From Bifidobacterium olomucense (GTDB lineage: Bacteria > Actinomycetota > Actinomycetes > Actinomycetales > Bifidobacteriaceae): DNA of 64,000 nt. The translations under genes and the position numbers were made by a program. The DNA lies in contig NZ_JAAIIG010000008.1 of the NCBI RefSeq assembly GCF_012932375.1, positions 51,693-115,692 on the forward strand. The letters are read 5' to 3'. Shown here in pieces: positions 56,192 through 63,814 of the stretch (position 1 is its first letter; each line of letters starts with the position of its first letter). The notes beneath the pieces were generated by a model that saw only the letters and a program-made list of their open reading frames with translations, was not told the origin of the DNA and searched no databases.

Positions 56192-57136
56192 ATGTCAACC
56201 AAGAATTTGAAGGCTGGCGTCGCATTCATGATGGGTGTGGCCATGCTGGTTTCCACCGTGGCTTGCGGCACCACTGACGAGGCCACGTCCAGTGACTCCG
56301 GCAAGAGTGGTTCCGGTGATGCTGCAACCATCACCAGCTACGATGTGTCCGGCATCAAGAAGGACGATGCCATCGCTGCGCTGCTGCCGGATTCCGTGAC
56401 CAAGGACGGCAAGCTGACCATTGGCACCAACCCGTCCTACGCTCCGGCTGAATTCCTGGACGCCGACGGTAAGACCCAGATCGGCTACGACATGGACCTC
56501 GCTCACGCTCTGGGCAACGTGTTCGGTCTTGACAGCGAAATCGTTTCGTCTAACTTCGACACCATCATCCCGGCCGTCGGCTCTAAGTACGATCTGGGCA
56601 TGGCTGCGTTCACCATCACCAAGGAGCGTATGGAATCCGTTGATTTCGTCTCCTACTTCACCGCCGGTATGGCGTATGCGGTGGCCAAAGGCAACCCGAA
56701 CAACGTAAGTGAGGATGACCTGTGCGGTCTGAAGGTCGCCGTCGAAACCGGCACCGTCGAGGAAGAGGCCATCAACAAGACCGCCGAGCAGTGCAAAGCC
56801 GACGGCAAGAAGGATATCGAGATCCAGTCCTCCAAGCAGCAGACCGATGCCACCACTGCTGTGGTGACCGGCAAGGCCGACGTGTTCTTCGCCGACTCCC
56901 CGGTCGTGGGCTACGCCATCGCGCAGACCCAAGGCCAGCTTGAGCAGCTGGGCAAGGACTTCGACGATGTTCCCACCGCCATCGCCATCAAGAAGGGCGA
57001 CAGCGCCACCACCGAGGCTGTCCAGAAGGCCATGCAGAAGCTGATGGACGACGGTACGTATCTGGACATTCTCAAGCACTGGGGCGTGGAATCCGGTGCG
57101 TTGACCAAGGCTGAAATCAACCCTGTCACTGAGTAA
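56192..57136 (+). CDS. Polar amino-acid ABC transporter, substrate-binding lipoprotein 2
   Basis: 314 residues. RBS gagagga. Lipobox STVACG near residue 25. Same family and order as receptor 1: LTIGTNPSYAPAEF, IGYDMDLAHALG, LGMAAFTITKERMESVDFV and LMDDGTYLDILKHWGV. Differences lie in the residues around the binding cleft (TDTSYAP versus TNPSYAP, KAGSTWV versus TAGMAYA), so the two probably favour different amino acids. The permease begins 165 bases later. Confidence 0.93.
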   Translation: MSTKNLKAGVAFMMGVAMLVSTVACGTTDEATSSDSGKSGSGDAATITSYDVSGIKKDDAIAALLPDSVTKDGKLTIGTNPSYAPAEFLDADGKTQIGYDMDLAHALGNVFGLDSEIVSSNFDTIIPAVGSKYDLGMAAFTITKERMESVDFVSYFTAGMAYAVAKGNPNNVSEDDLCGLKVAVETGTVEEEAINKTAEQCKADGKKDIEIQSSKQQTDATTAVVTGKADVFFADSPVVGYAIAQTQGQLEQLGKDFDDVPTAIAIKKGDSATTEAVQKAMQKLMDDGTYLDILKHWGVESGALTKAEINPVTE

Positions 57137-57156
57137 GTCTTCGGTTCTGCCATTTC

Positions 57157-57252
57157 CCCGTTGAAGGTCTGCGCGGTACAGGCCTACGCTGAGCGATCCG
57201 CGTGTGAACGGTCCATGCCGAACAGGCCCATGCTGAACAGGCCCTCAACGGG
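57157..57252 (+). promoter_or_regulatory. Long-range inverted repeat before the permease gene
   Basis: cccgttga (57157-57164) pairs with tcaacggg (57245-57252); the space between contains two gaacaggccc direct repeats. It could fold in the mRNA between receptor 2 and permease. Weak evidence. Confidence 0.3.
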
Positions 57253-57301
57253 AATTGAGCGGAAACTGGAGAACCGTAGGTAATGATCCCAAAGGAAGAA
57301 T

Positions 57302-58285
57302 ATGGCGAAGAAAGAAGTTGACGGCGAAGGGCTGGATATTCCCAACCGTATCAAGGCGCTTCCGGTCAAGCGTCCCGGTCCCATCGTGGCTGCCGTGATC
57401 GTGGCGCTGCTCGCCGCGATGCTCATTCAGGGCATGATCACCAACCCGAGGCTGGATTGGCCTACCGTATGGAAGTACCTCTTCAACGAGAACGTGCTGG
57501 AGGGCATCCGCTACACACTGGAGCTCACTGTCATCTCCATGGTGGTGGCGATTATCCTTTCGGTCATTCTCGCTATCATGCGCAAGTCCATCAACCCGGT
57601 GTTGCGTGGCGTGAGCTGGTTCTTCATCTGGTTCTTCCGCGGTACTCCTGTATACACGCAGCTCATCTTCTGGGGTCTGTTCTCCGTGCTTATCCCGAAG
57701 CTGAGTCTAGGCATCCCGTTCACCTCGGTGGAATTCTGGAGCGTCGATTCCTCCGTGGTCGTCACCGCCTTCAACGCTGCATGGATTGGTCTGGCTTTGA
57801 ACGAGGCCGCCTACCTGTCCGAAATCGTGCGAGCCGGTCTTGAGGCCGTCGATCCCGGCCAGACCGAAGCCGCGCAGGCGCTTGGCATGAGTCGCACGCT
57901 GATCATGCGTCGCATCATCCTGCCTCAGGCCATGCGCATCATCATTCCGCCTACCGGCAATGAAACCATCGGCATGTTGAAAACCACTTCGCTGGTCACT
58001 GCCGTGCCGTTCACCCTTGAATTGCAGTTCGCCACGAACGCCATCGCCAATCGTATTTACAAGCCGATTCCGCTGCTGCTTGTGGCCTGCTTCTGGTACC
58101 TGCTCATCACTTCCATTCTGATGGTGATTCAGTCCCGTCTGGAGAAGCATTTCGGCAAAGGCTTCGACGCTCGCGCCATGGGCACCCGCGGCAAGCAGCC
58201 GCCACTGCCGGGCAAGACCGAGGGTGAGCCCAAGGACGATGTGAACAAGCTCAATGAGGCCGCATTCACCGGCATGACCGCGTGA
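57302..58285 (+). CDS. Polar amino-acid ABC transporter permease
   Basis: 327 residues. Cytoplasmic N-terminus of about 35 residues, then five or more helices in the His/Glu/Gln/Arg permease family. It has [11 protein letters not shown] and the EAA loop [20 protein letters not shown] with AQALGMSRT, which docks the ATPase. A C-terminal hydrophilic tail of about 50 residues is extra. A single permease gene suggests a homodimeric channel. It precedes the ATPase by 22 bases. Confidence 0.95.
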   Translation: MAKKEVDGEGLDIPNRIKALPVKRPGPIVAAVIVALLAAMLIQGMITNPRLDWPTVWKYLFNENVLEGIRYTLELTVISMVVAIILSVILAIMRKSINPVLRGVSWFFIWFFRGTPVYTQLIFWGLFSVLIPKLSLGIPFTSVEFWSVDSSVVVTAFNAAWIGLALNEAAYLSEIVRAGLEAVDPGQTEAAQALGMSRTLIMRRIILPQAMRIIIPPTGNETIGMLKTTSLVTAVPFTLELQFATNAIANRIYKPIPLLLVACFWYLLITSILMVIQSRLEKHFGKGFDARAMGTRGKQPPLPGKTEGEPKDDVNKLNEAAFTGMTA

Positions 58286-58307
58286 AGCAGGGAGAGGCGA
58301 ATCAACA

Positions 58308-59120
58308 ATGACTGATACTGCAAATACCACCGCTTCCGTCGGCACCGGCACCCAGCCCGCCATCAAGGCTACGCAGGTGCATAAGGCTTTTGGCTCGTTG
58401 CACGTATTAAAAGGCGTGGACCTTACCGTTATGCCCGGCACGGTGACTGTGATTCTTGGTCCTTCCGGTTCCGGCAAGTCCACGTTCCTTCGTTTGATCA
58501 ACCAGCTGGAGACTCTGACCGGCGGTTCCATCGAGGTGGATGGCGAGCTGATCGGCTTCAAACACGTCACCAAGAACGGTCAGGATGTGCTGCAAACCTT
58601 GGATGACAAGGAGATTGCAGCCCAGCGTTCCCGTCTGGGCATGGTGTTCCAGCGGTTCAACCTGTTCCCGCATATGACCGCGTTGGAGAACGTGATGGAA
58701 GCGCCGGTGCACGTCAAGCATATCGGCAAGAAGGAGGCACGTGAGCTGGGCGTTGCCGAGCTGGAGCGCGTGGGACTGGGGGACCGTCTCGACTACTACC
58801 CCTCGCAGCTTTCCGGTGGTCAGCAGCAGCGCGTGGCCATCGCCCGAGCCTTGGCCATGAAGCCTGAGATCATGCTTTTCGACGAGCCCACCTCTGCACT
58901 CGATCCTGAGTTGGTGGGCGAGGTGCTGAACGTCATGCGCTCGCTCGCCAAGGAGGGTATGACGATGGTGTGCGTGACCCATGAGATCGGTTTCGCCCGC
59001 GAAGTGGCCGATCAGGTGGTCTTCATGGATGGCGGCGTGGTCGTGGAAAAGGGTGGGCCTGACATTATCGACCACCCCACCGAGCCTCGTTTCAAGGACT
59101 TCCTACAGCATGTGCTGTAG
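58308..59120 (+). CDS. Polar amino-acid ABC transporter ATP-binding protein
   Basis: 270 residues. Walker [12 protein letters not shown]-loop [14 protein letters not shown], signature [15 protein letters not shown], Walker [15 protein letters not shown] and switch [10 protein letters not shown], all intact and typical of GlnQ-type proteins. An N-terminal extension of about 18 residues precedes the fold. The last codons and the TAG lie within an 11-bp hairpin whose sequence is duplicated about 100 bases downstream. Confidence 0.96.
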   Translation: MTDTANTTASVGTGTQPAIKATQVHKAFGSLHVLKGVDLTVMPGTVTVILGPSGSGKSTFLRLINQLETLTGGSIEVDGELIGFKHVTKNGQDVLQTLDDKEIAAQRSRLGMVFQRFNLFPHMTALENVMEAPVHVKHIGKKEARELGVAELERVGLGDRLDYYPSQLSGGQQQRVAIARALAMKPEIMLFDEPTSALDPELVGEVLNVMRSLAKEGMTMVCVTHEIGFAREVADQVVFMDGGVVVEKGGPDIIDHPTEPRFKDFLQHVL

Positions 59121-59123
59121 GAA
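59100..59123 (+). terminator. Hairpin overlapping the ATPase stop codon
   Basis: ttcctacagca (59100-59110) pairs with tgctgtaggaa (59113-59123); the TAG is at 59118-59120. A T-run follows at 59132-59137. Confidence 0.6.
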
Positions 59124-59233
59124 GGCTGTTCGTTTTTCCTCAGCACTGCCGTGCTTCGGCGTCGCCTACGTGCAGTCCACTGGACTGTACGTTTTACGGC
59201 TCCGTCTCCAGCATGTGCTGTAGGAAGGCTGTT
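59106..59233. repeat. 25-bp direct duplication of the ATPase gene 3' end around a 78-base insert
   Basis: The 25 bases at 59106-59130, which include the ATPase stop, recur exactly at 59209-59233. The 78 bases between contain a small inverted repeat cagtcc-act-ggactg near 59173-59187. Confidence 0.85.
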
Positions 59234-59245
59234 GAAGGCTGTTCG

Positions 59246-59405
59246 TTCTGGGCATATACCTACCATCAATTAACGGCATTACCGGGTTCTGGGCATATAC
59301 CTACCATGAAAACACCAAAATCGGTGCGCTCGTGGTATGTATATGCCCAGAACCATCTTTACGGTAGGTTAATGCCCAGAATAATTGGTAGGTATATGCC
59401 CAGAA
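59246..59405. repeat. Five-copy 21-bp repeat cluster upstream of glmS
   Basis: Forward copies at 59246-59266 and 59287-59307 (ttctgggcatatacctacc plus at); inverted copies at 59332-59352, 59361-59381 and 59385-59405 with one to three changes. Copies 2 and 3 can pair into a hairpin. It lies between the transporter ATPase and glmS. Confidence 0.92.
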
Positions 59406-59490
59406 CTGGAATGGGCTCTCATGGGGGAACGTATACGCGACTGCATATCAGTGCGAGCAGTGTGTCGACAATGCAAAACATCCGTGCTGG

Positions 59491-59520
59491 CTGACAGGCC
59501 GGGTCGACTCAGGACATATA
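59491..59520 (+). promoter_or_regulatory. Candidate glmS promoter
   Basis: CTGACA (59491-59496) and CATATA (59515-59520) are 18 bases apart, 21 bases before ATG. A TAGGCT at 59528-59533 is an alternative near-leaderless -10. Prediction by eye. Confidence 0.35.
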
Positions 59521-59541
59521 CGTCCGGTAGGCTGGTGAGCT

Positions 59542-61434
59542 ATGTGTGGAATTGTTGGATATGCAGGACATATTGAAACCGCGTGCGATAAGCCTTTGGA
59601 AGTCTGCTTGCAAGGTTTGGAGCGTCTCGAATACCGCGGTTATGATTCGGCCGGCGTGGCGCTGACCGCTCCCGGCATGGACAAGGTGGCCGTTCGTAAG
59701 AAGGCCGGCCGCTTGAAGAACCTCGTGGAAAGCATCGAGCGCAAGCCGATGCCCGCCGCCACCGTAGGCATCGGCCACACGCGTTGGGCCACCAATGGCG
59801 AACCAAGCGATGTGAACGCCCATCCGCACACCAGCATGGACGGCAAAGTCGCCATCATCCACAACGGCATTATCGAAAACGCTTCCCAGCTGCGCCTTGA
59901 TCTGCAAGCCGAAGGTTATCGGTTCGCCTCTGCCACCGATACGGAAGTGGCCGCCAAGCTGCTCGGCAAGATCGTGGACAAGGTCATCGCCGAGAAGGGT
60001 CATCCTGATCTTTTCGAGGCCGTGCGTCGCATGGCACGTATGCTGGCCGGTGCGTTCACCATCCTTGCCACCGATTGCCGTCAACCGGATATCGTGGTGG
60101 GTGCTCGCCATGACTCTCCGCTGGTAGTGGGCCTTGGCGATGGCGAGAACTTCCTCGGCTCCGATGTGGCCGCGTTCGTGGCCTACACCAAGCGTGCGAT
60201 GGAAGTGGACCAGGATCAGGCCGTATGCGTTTCCGCTGATTCCGTGGTCGTCACCGACTTCGATGGCAACGTGATTACCGATCCCAAGACCTACACCGTG
60301 GACTGGGATGCCTCCGCCGCCGAAAAAGGTGGCTGGGACTCCTTTATGGATAAGGAGATTCACGAGGATCCGGCTGCCGTGCAACGCACGCTGTTGGGGC
60401 GATTCGATGCCAAAGGCGGCATCACGCTTGACGAGGTGCGTATCGACGAACATGACTTCAAGGCCATCGACAAGATCATCGTGGTGGCCTGCGGCACCGC
60501 AAGCTATGCCGGCCAGGTAGCAAAATACGCCATCGAGCATTGGGTGCGTATTCCGGTGGAAGTCGAGCTGGCACACGAATTCCGCTACCGTGATCCTATC
60601 CTGACCCCGCGCACGCTTGTAGTGGCCATCTCTCAATCCGGTGAAACCATGGACACGCTTATGGCTCTGCGTCACGCGCGCGAACAGGGGTCCAAGGTGC
60701 TTGCCATCTGCAATACGCAGGGTGCCTCCATTCCACGCGAATCCGATGCCGTGCTGTACACGCATGCCGGCCCCGAAGTGGCCGTTGCCTCTACCAAGGC
60801 GTTCGTGGCGCAGATCACCGCTGCCTACCTGCTTGGCCTGTATCTGGCTCAGGTCAAGGGTGCCATGTTCCGCGACGAAATCCATCAGGTACTCGATTCC
60901 TTGAAGGACATGCCGCGCAAGATCCAGTGGGTGCTCGATACCCAGCCCAAGACCATCCAAGCGGCGGCCGAACACATGGTCAACGCCAACTCCTTCCTAT
61001 TCCTCGGCCGACACGTGGGCTACCCGGTAGCGTTGGAAGGCGCGCTGAAACTGAAGGAAATCGCCTACACCTTCACCGAAGGTTTTGCGGCTGGAGAGCT
61101 TAAGCACGGTCCGATCGCTCTGGTGGACGAAGGCGAGCCGGTGGTGTTCATCGTGCCACCCGAACGTGGTCGCAACGTGCTGCACGCCAAGGTGATTTCT
61201 GGTATTGAAGAGGTCAAAGCTCGCGGTGCCTACATTATCGCGGTTGCCGAGCAGGGCGATCCGGATGTAGAGCGGTATGCGGATGTGGTGTTCTGGCGTC
61301 CGCAGTGCCCAACGTTGATGAGTCCGCTTGTGGACGTGGTGCCGTTGCAGCTGTTCGCCATGGATATGGCTAAGCTCAAGGGCTACGACGTGGATAAGCC
61401 CCGCAATCTGGCCAAGTCCGTCACCGTGGAGTGA
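59542..61434 (+). CDS. glmS: Glutamine-fructose-6-phosphate aminotransferase (isomerizing)
   Basis: 630 residues, slightly longer than the common 600-610. It makes glucosamine-6-phosphate from fructose-6-phosphate and glutamine, feeding GlmM. It starts MCGIVGYAG with the nucleophilic Cys2 of the glutaminase domain, then HTRWATNGEP and HNGIIENAS. Two SIS domains follow (CGTASYAGQVAKY and SQSGETMDT; LGRHVGYPVALEGALKLKEI and GELKHGPIAL), with the terminal AKSVTVE. No glmS ribozyme was recognised upstream. Regulation may involve the five-copy repeat at 59246-59405. Its last 26 bases recur 240 bases downstream. Confidence 0.97.
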   Translation: MCGIVGYAGHIETACDKPLEVCLQGLERLEYRGYDSAGVALTAPGMDKVAVRKKAGRLKNLVESIERKPMPAATVGIGHTRWATNGEPSDVNAHPHTSMDGKVAIIHNGIIENASQLRLDLQAEGYRFASATDTEVAAKLLGKIVDKVIAEKGHPDLFEAVRRMARMLAGAFTILATDCRQPDIVVGARHDSPLVVGLGDGENFLGSDVAAFVAYTKRAMEVDQDQAVCVSADSVVVTDFDGNVITDPKTYTVDWDASAAEKGGWDSFMDKEIHEDPAAVQRTLLGRFDAKGGITLDEVRIDEHDFKAIDKIIVVACGTASYAGQVAKYAIEHWVRIPVEVELAHEFRYRDPILTPRTLVVAISQSGETMDTLMALRHAREQGSKVLAICNTQGASIPRESDAVLYTHAGPEVAVASTKAFVAQITAAYLLGLYLAQVKGAMFRDEIHQVLDSLKDMPRKIQWVLDTQPKTIQAAAEHMVNANSFLFLGRHVGYPVALEGALKLKEIAYTFTEGFAAGELKHGPIALVDEGEPVVFIVPPERGRNVLHAKVISGIEEVKARGAYIIAVAEQGDPDVERYADVVFWRPQCPTLMSPLVDVVPLQLFAMDMAKLKGYDVDKPRNLAKSVTVE

Positions 61435-61472
61435 TGCGTTTCTTGTACAGAAGCTGATAGCGTAACTTGACC

Positions 61473-61558
61473 GCCGTCGGGCCTAGGGATGCGATGCTGG
61501 ACACACTCAAGGCCGTTCGGCCAAGCTTACGGTCCATCGCATTCCTAAGCCTGACGGC
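61473..61558. repeat. Hairpin with conserved loop (element B)
   Basis: Left arm 61473-61502 pairs with right arm 61532-61558 over about 27 bp with two G-U pairs, one mismatch and a two-base bulge. Loop 61503-61531 matches the element A loop. Confidence 0.85.
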
Positions 61559-61571
61559 TCCATGCATTAAT

Positions 61572-61607
61572 TTATTAACTTTATTAACTTTACTAACTTT
61601 ATTAAGA
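61572..61607 (+). repeat. 4 x 9-bp AT-rich tandem repeat
   Basis: Units ttattaact, ttattaact, ttactaact and ttattaaga lie between hairpins B and C. Strikingly AT-rich for this genome. Confidence 0.85.
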
Positions 61608-61688
61608 GGCTGGCAGACGCATCGCTTGACACGCTCCGGGCCGCTCTGGGCAAGTCCGTCACCGTGGAGTGATGCGTCTGCCAGCCTC
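61606..61688. repeat. 18-bp perfect hairpin with related loop (element C)
   Basis: Arms 61606-61623 and 61671-61688 are exact complements. The interior begins gacacgctccgggccg, a diverged form of the A/B loop, and continues with the glmS 3'-end copy. Confidence 0.85.
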
Positions 61689-61754
61689 CCCCCGTTGGGA
61701 TAAGGTCAAGGCTGTTCGGTTAGGTTCCAGTTTGATAGGTCTCGCCAGCCGCAG

Positions 61755-62528
61755 ATGGTGTCCCGGTTGCCGCAGTTGAAGGCAGTTGAAGAAGGTGATA
61801 TGGAGCGTCCACATCGATTTGTGACTGAAGAACCGCATATCCCGTTTGACTTGGATGTGTTGTACGAGGATGAGCGGATTATCGTGGTGGATAAGCCGCA
61901 TTTTCTGGCTACTATGCCGCGCGGCATGTGGTATCGAGAGACGGCGCTGATTCGGCTGCGCGAACAATATGATGAGCCGGATATTACTCCGGCGCATCGT
62001 CTGGATCGTATGACCGCCGGCGTACTCGTGTTTGTGCGAGATAAAGCTTGTCGTGGCGCGTATCAGATGCTGTTCCAGAACAGGCAGGCGGTCAAGGTCT
62101 ACGAATGTTTGGCTCCTTGCAAGCCCGTGGTGCGTCCCCGGTACGGCACCATCGCCCAGCTGGAATCACCTCGGCCTTTTCCTTTGCTGCGGCGCTCGCA
62201 TATCACCAAAATTCGTGGCGTCATGGCTGCATATGAGGAGCCCGGCGTAGTGAATGCCGAAACAATGATCGAGCGTGGGGAACTGATATCGGACAGTCCA
62301 ATGATGTGCCGCTATACATTGCATCCGCGCACCGGCAAGACGCATCAACTGCGTGTCCACATGAACTCGTTGGGATTGCCGATCATGGGTGATGATTTTT
62401 ATCCACGCATCGAAACCCGTTCTTATGACGATTTCAGTCGGCCCCTGGCCTTGGTCGCTCGTACGTTGACGTTTACCGACCCCATTACCGGTGATCGGCG
62501 CGAATATGTCTCCCGCATGTCGTTGTAA
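61755..62528 (+). CDS. RluA-family pseudouridine synthase
   Basis: 257 residues from ATG 61755, or 242 from ATG 61800, which has the better site (gaaggtgat). It converts uridine to pseudouridine in rRNA or tRNA; the target is not identifiable. Catalytic motif PAHRLDRMTAGVLVF with the essential Asp; the C-terminal RTGKTHQLRVHMNSLGLPI motif is typical. Actinobacterial relatives usually carry more N-terminal residues, and here the frame is closed by TAA at 61701, just after the repeat-rich DNA; the N-terminus may have been shortened. Confidence 0.9.
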   Translation: MVSRLPQLKAVEEGDMERPHRFVTEEPHIPFDLDVLYEDERIIVVDKPHFLATMPRGMWYRETALIRLREQYDEPDITPAHRLDRMTAGVLVFVRDKACRGAYQMLFQNRQAVKVYECLAPCKPVVRPRYGTIAQLESPRPFPLLRRSHITKIRGVMAAYEEPGVVNAETMIERGELISDSPMMCRYTLHPRTGKTHQLRVHMNSLGLPIMGDDFYPRIETRSYDDFSRPLALVARTLTFTDPITGDRREYVSRMSL

Positions 62529-62592
62529 AACGTGCTACGCGGAGCCTTATATGCATGGCCATTTTTCGGATGGCGACGGCACGCTGGTCGAT

Positions 62593-63603
62593 TCAGCTGA
62601 TGTCACGCACAGATCCGCGTTCGACCAGCTCGGTGGGAATCACGGTTTTAACGCCCACCGGCACGCGATCTCCCTCGCATTGGCGGCGGACCATGGAGAA
62701 GGCGGTGGCACCGATGTCGCGGAACCGCATGCGCATGGTGGTCAAGTTCAGGCGGGGGACCATGTCCACGAGCGAATCGTCCACGCCCACCACGCTCACG
62801 TCCTCGGGCACGCGCTTGCCTGCCGATTGCAGACCCAGAATAGCGCCGTAGGCCATCTGATCGTTGGCTGCATAGATAGCGGTGCAGTTCGGGTCGTGCG
62901 CCAACGCTACGCCAGCCTGATATCCGGAATCAGCGCACCAGTCGCCGATATACATGCTCGGCACCGGCGCGCCCATCTGTTCCAGCGCCTCGCGCCAACC
63001 GCGGGCGCGGCTTTCGGCGGCGCGGGAGGTGGCGGGGCCGGCGATGTGGTAGACGGTTTTGTGTCCCTTGCTCATCAAATAGTCCACGATGGCGGTGGAA
63101 CAGCCATACTGGTCGGCGTCCACGGTGGGGCAGTGGTCGGCGGGGCCCTCGCAGATGAGTACCACCGGCAGCTCTTTGGGCGGCTTGTAGCCCACGAAGT
63201 CGGAGATGCGTTCCTCCAACACTACGATTACGCCGTCTACTGGCTGACGCTGCATGCGTTCGATGGCGGAGGCGAGCGTGCGTTCGGTGCCGTGGCGCAT
63301 GGTCTGGATGGTCACGGAGTAGTCGTCCTCGGCGGCGCTGGAGATGACAGAGTCGAGAATACGGGAGTTGCCGAAGCTGGCGGTATTGAACATGACTACG
63401 CCGATATCCTGGAAACGACCGCGTTTCAGCGCTCGGGCCGCGTAGTTGGGGCGGTAGCCGAGTTTCTGCATGGCTGCTTCGACCTTCTGTCGTGTCTCGG
63501 ATTTGACGGCGTCGCTGCCGTTGGCCACACGGGACACGGTTTGGGGGGAGACTCCGGCTTCTTTGGCCACATCCTGCATCGATACCTGCGACGGCCTGGA
63601 CAT
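62593..63603 (-). CDS. LacI-family transcriptional regulator
   Basis: 336 residues from ATG 63603 (MSRPSQVSMQDVAKEAGVS), with ggagg 8 bases upstream; the frame runs open to 63648. The helix-turn-helix MQDVAKEAGVSPQTVSRVAN and hinge AARALKRGRF are standard, followed by a periplasmic-binding-protein-like sugar sensor domain (VDGVIVVLEE, GHKTVYHIAG, ARGWREALEQ, VPEDVSVVGVDD). It is divergent from a sugar ABC permease gene, so it probably represses that system and itself through the GATAAC sites at 63641-63775. Effector sugar unknown. Confidence 0.95.
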   Translation of the reverse strand: MSRPSQVSMQDVAKEAGVSPQTVSRVANGSDAVKSETRQKVEAAMQKLGYRPNYAARALKRGRFQDIGVVMFNTASFGNSRILDSVISSAAEDDYSVTIQTMRHGTERTLASAIERMQRQPVDGVIVVLEERISDFVGYKPPKELPVVLICEGPADHCPTVDADQYGCSTAIVDYLMSKGHKTVYHIAGPATSRAAESRARGWREALEQMGAPVPSMYIGDWCADSGYQAGVALAHDPNCTAIYAANDQMAYGAILGLQSAGKRVPEDVSVVGVDDSLVDMVPRLNLTTMRMRFRDIGATAFSMVRRQCEGDRVPVGVKTVIPTELVERGSVRDIS

Positions 63604-63640
63604 CGTACACGCCTCCGATTGCTTAGAAGTACAACAATTT

Positions 63641-63775
63641 GATAACAACGACCGCCATTGTACGTTGATACGGTAACGATAACATCGTTGTTTTCGTGAC
63701 CATTGTATCAGAAGTACTCAAAACACTGAATTATTGGCGAGTGGACAATGTTTGGAATCGTGTTATGATGATAAC
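63641..63775. promoter_or_regulatory. Candidate LacI operator sites in the divergent intergenic region
   Basis: GATAAC occurs at 63641-63646, 63678-63683 and 63770-63775. The second lies in the inverted repeat aacgat-aac-atcgtt (63675-63689). The third lies in gttat-gatg-ataac (63762-63775), which overlaps the candidate -10 of the permease gene. Confidence 0.45.
63742..63769 (+). promoter_or_regulatory. Candidate promoter of the sugar ABC permease gene
   Basis: TGGACA (63742-63747) and TATGAT (63764-63769) are 16 bases apart, 46 bases before ATG. Confidence 0.5.
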
Positions 63776-63814
63776 GCAAACATTTTTATCAACCTTCGAA
63801 GGAGAGGGGTTGGA

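Larger units (their letters stand above)
61414..61677. repeat. 26-bp direct duplication of the glmS 3' end around an insert
   Basis: Bases 61414-61439 (last codons, TGA and five more bases of glmS) recur exactly at 61652-61677. The 212 bases between hold hairpin B, a 9-bp tandem tract and part of hairpin C. Confidence 0.88.

Noticed and set aside
59246..59405. Possible CRISPR array
   Set aside because: Repeats are in both orientations, unevenly spaced, with no constant-length spacers and no cas genes.
59406..59541. glmS ribozyme
   Set aside because: Known mainly from Firmicutes; no matching conserved core was recognised in the leader.
62491..63642. 383-codon plus-strand frame opposite the LacI regulator
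   Set aside because: Shadow frame; the minus-strand regulator has clear helix-turn-helix and sensor motifs and a good ribosome site.
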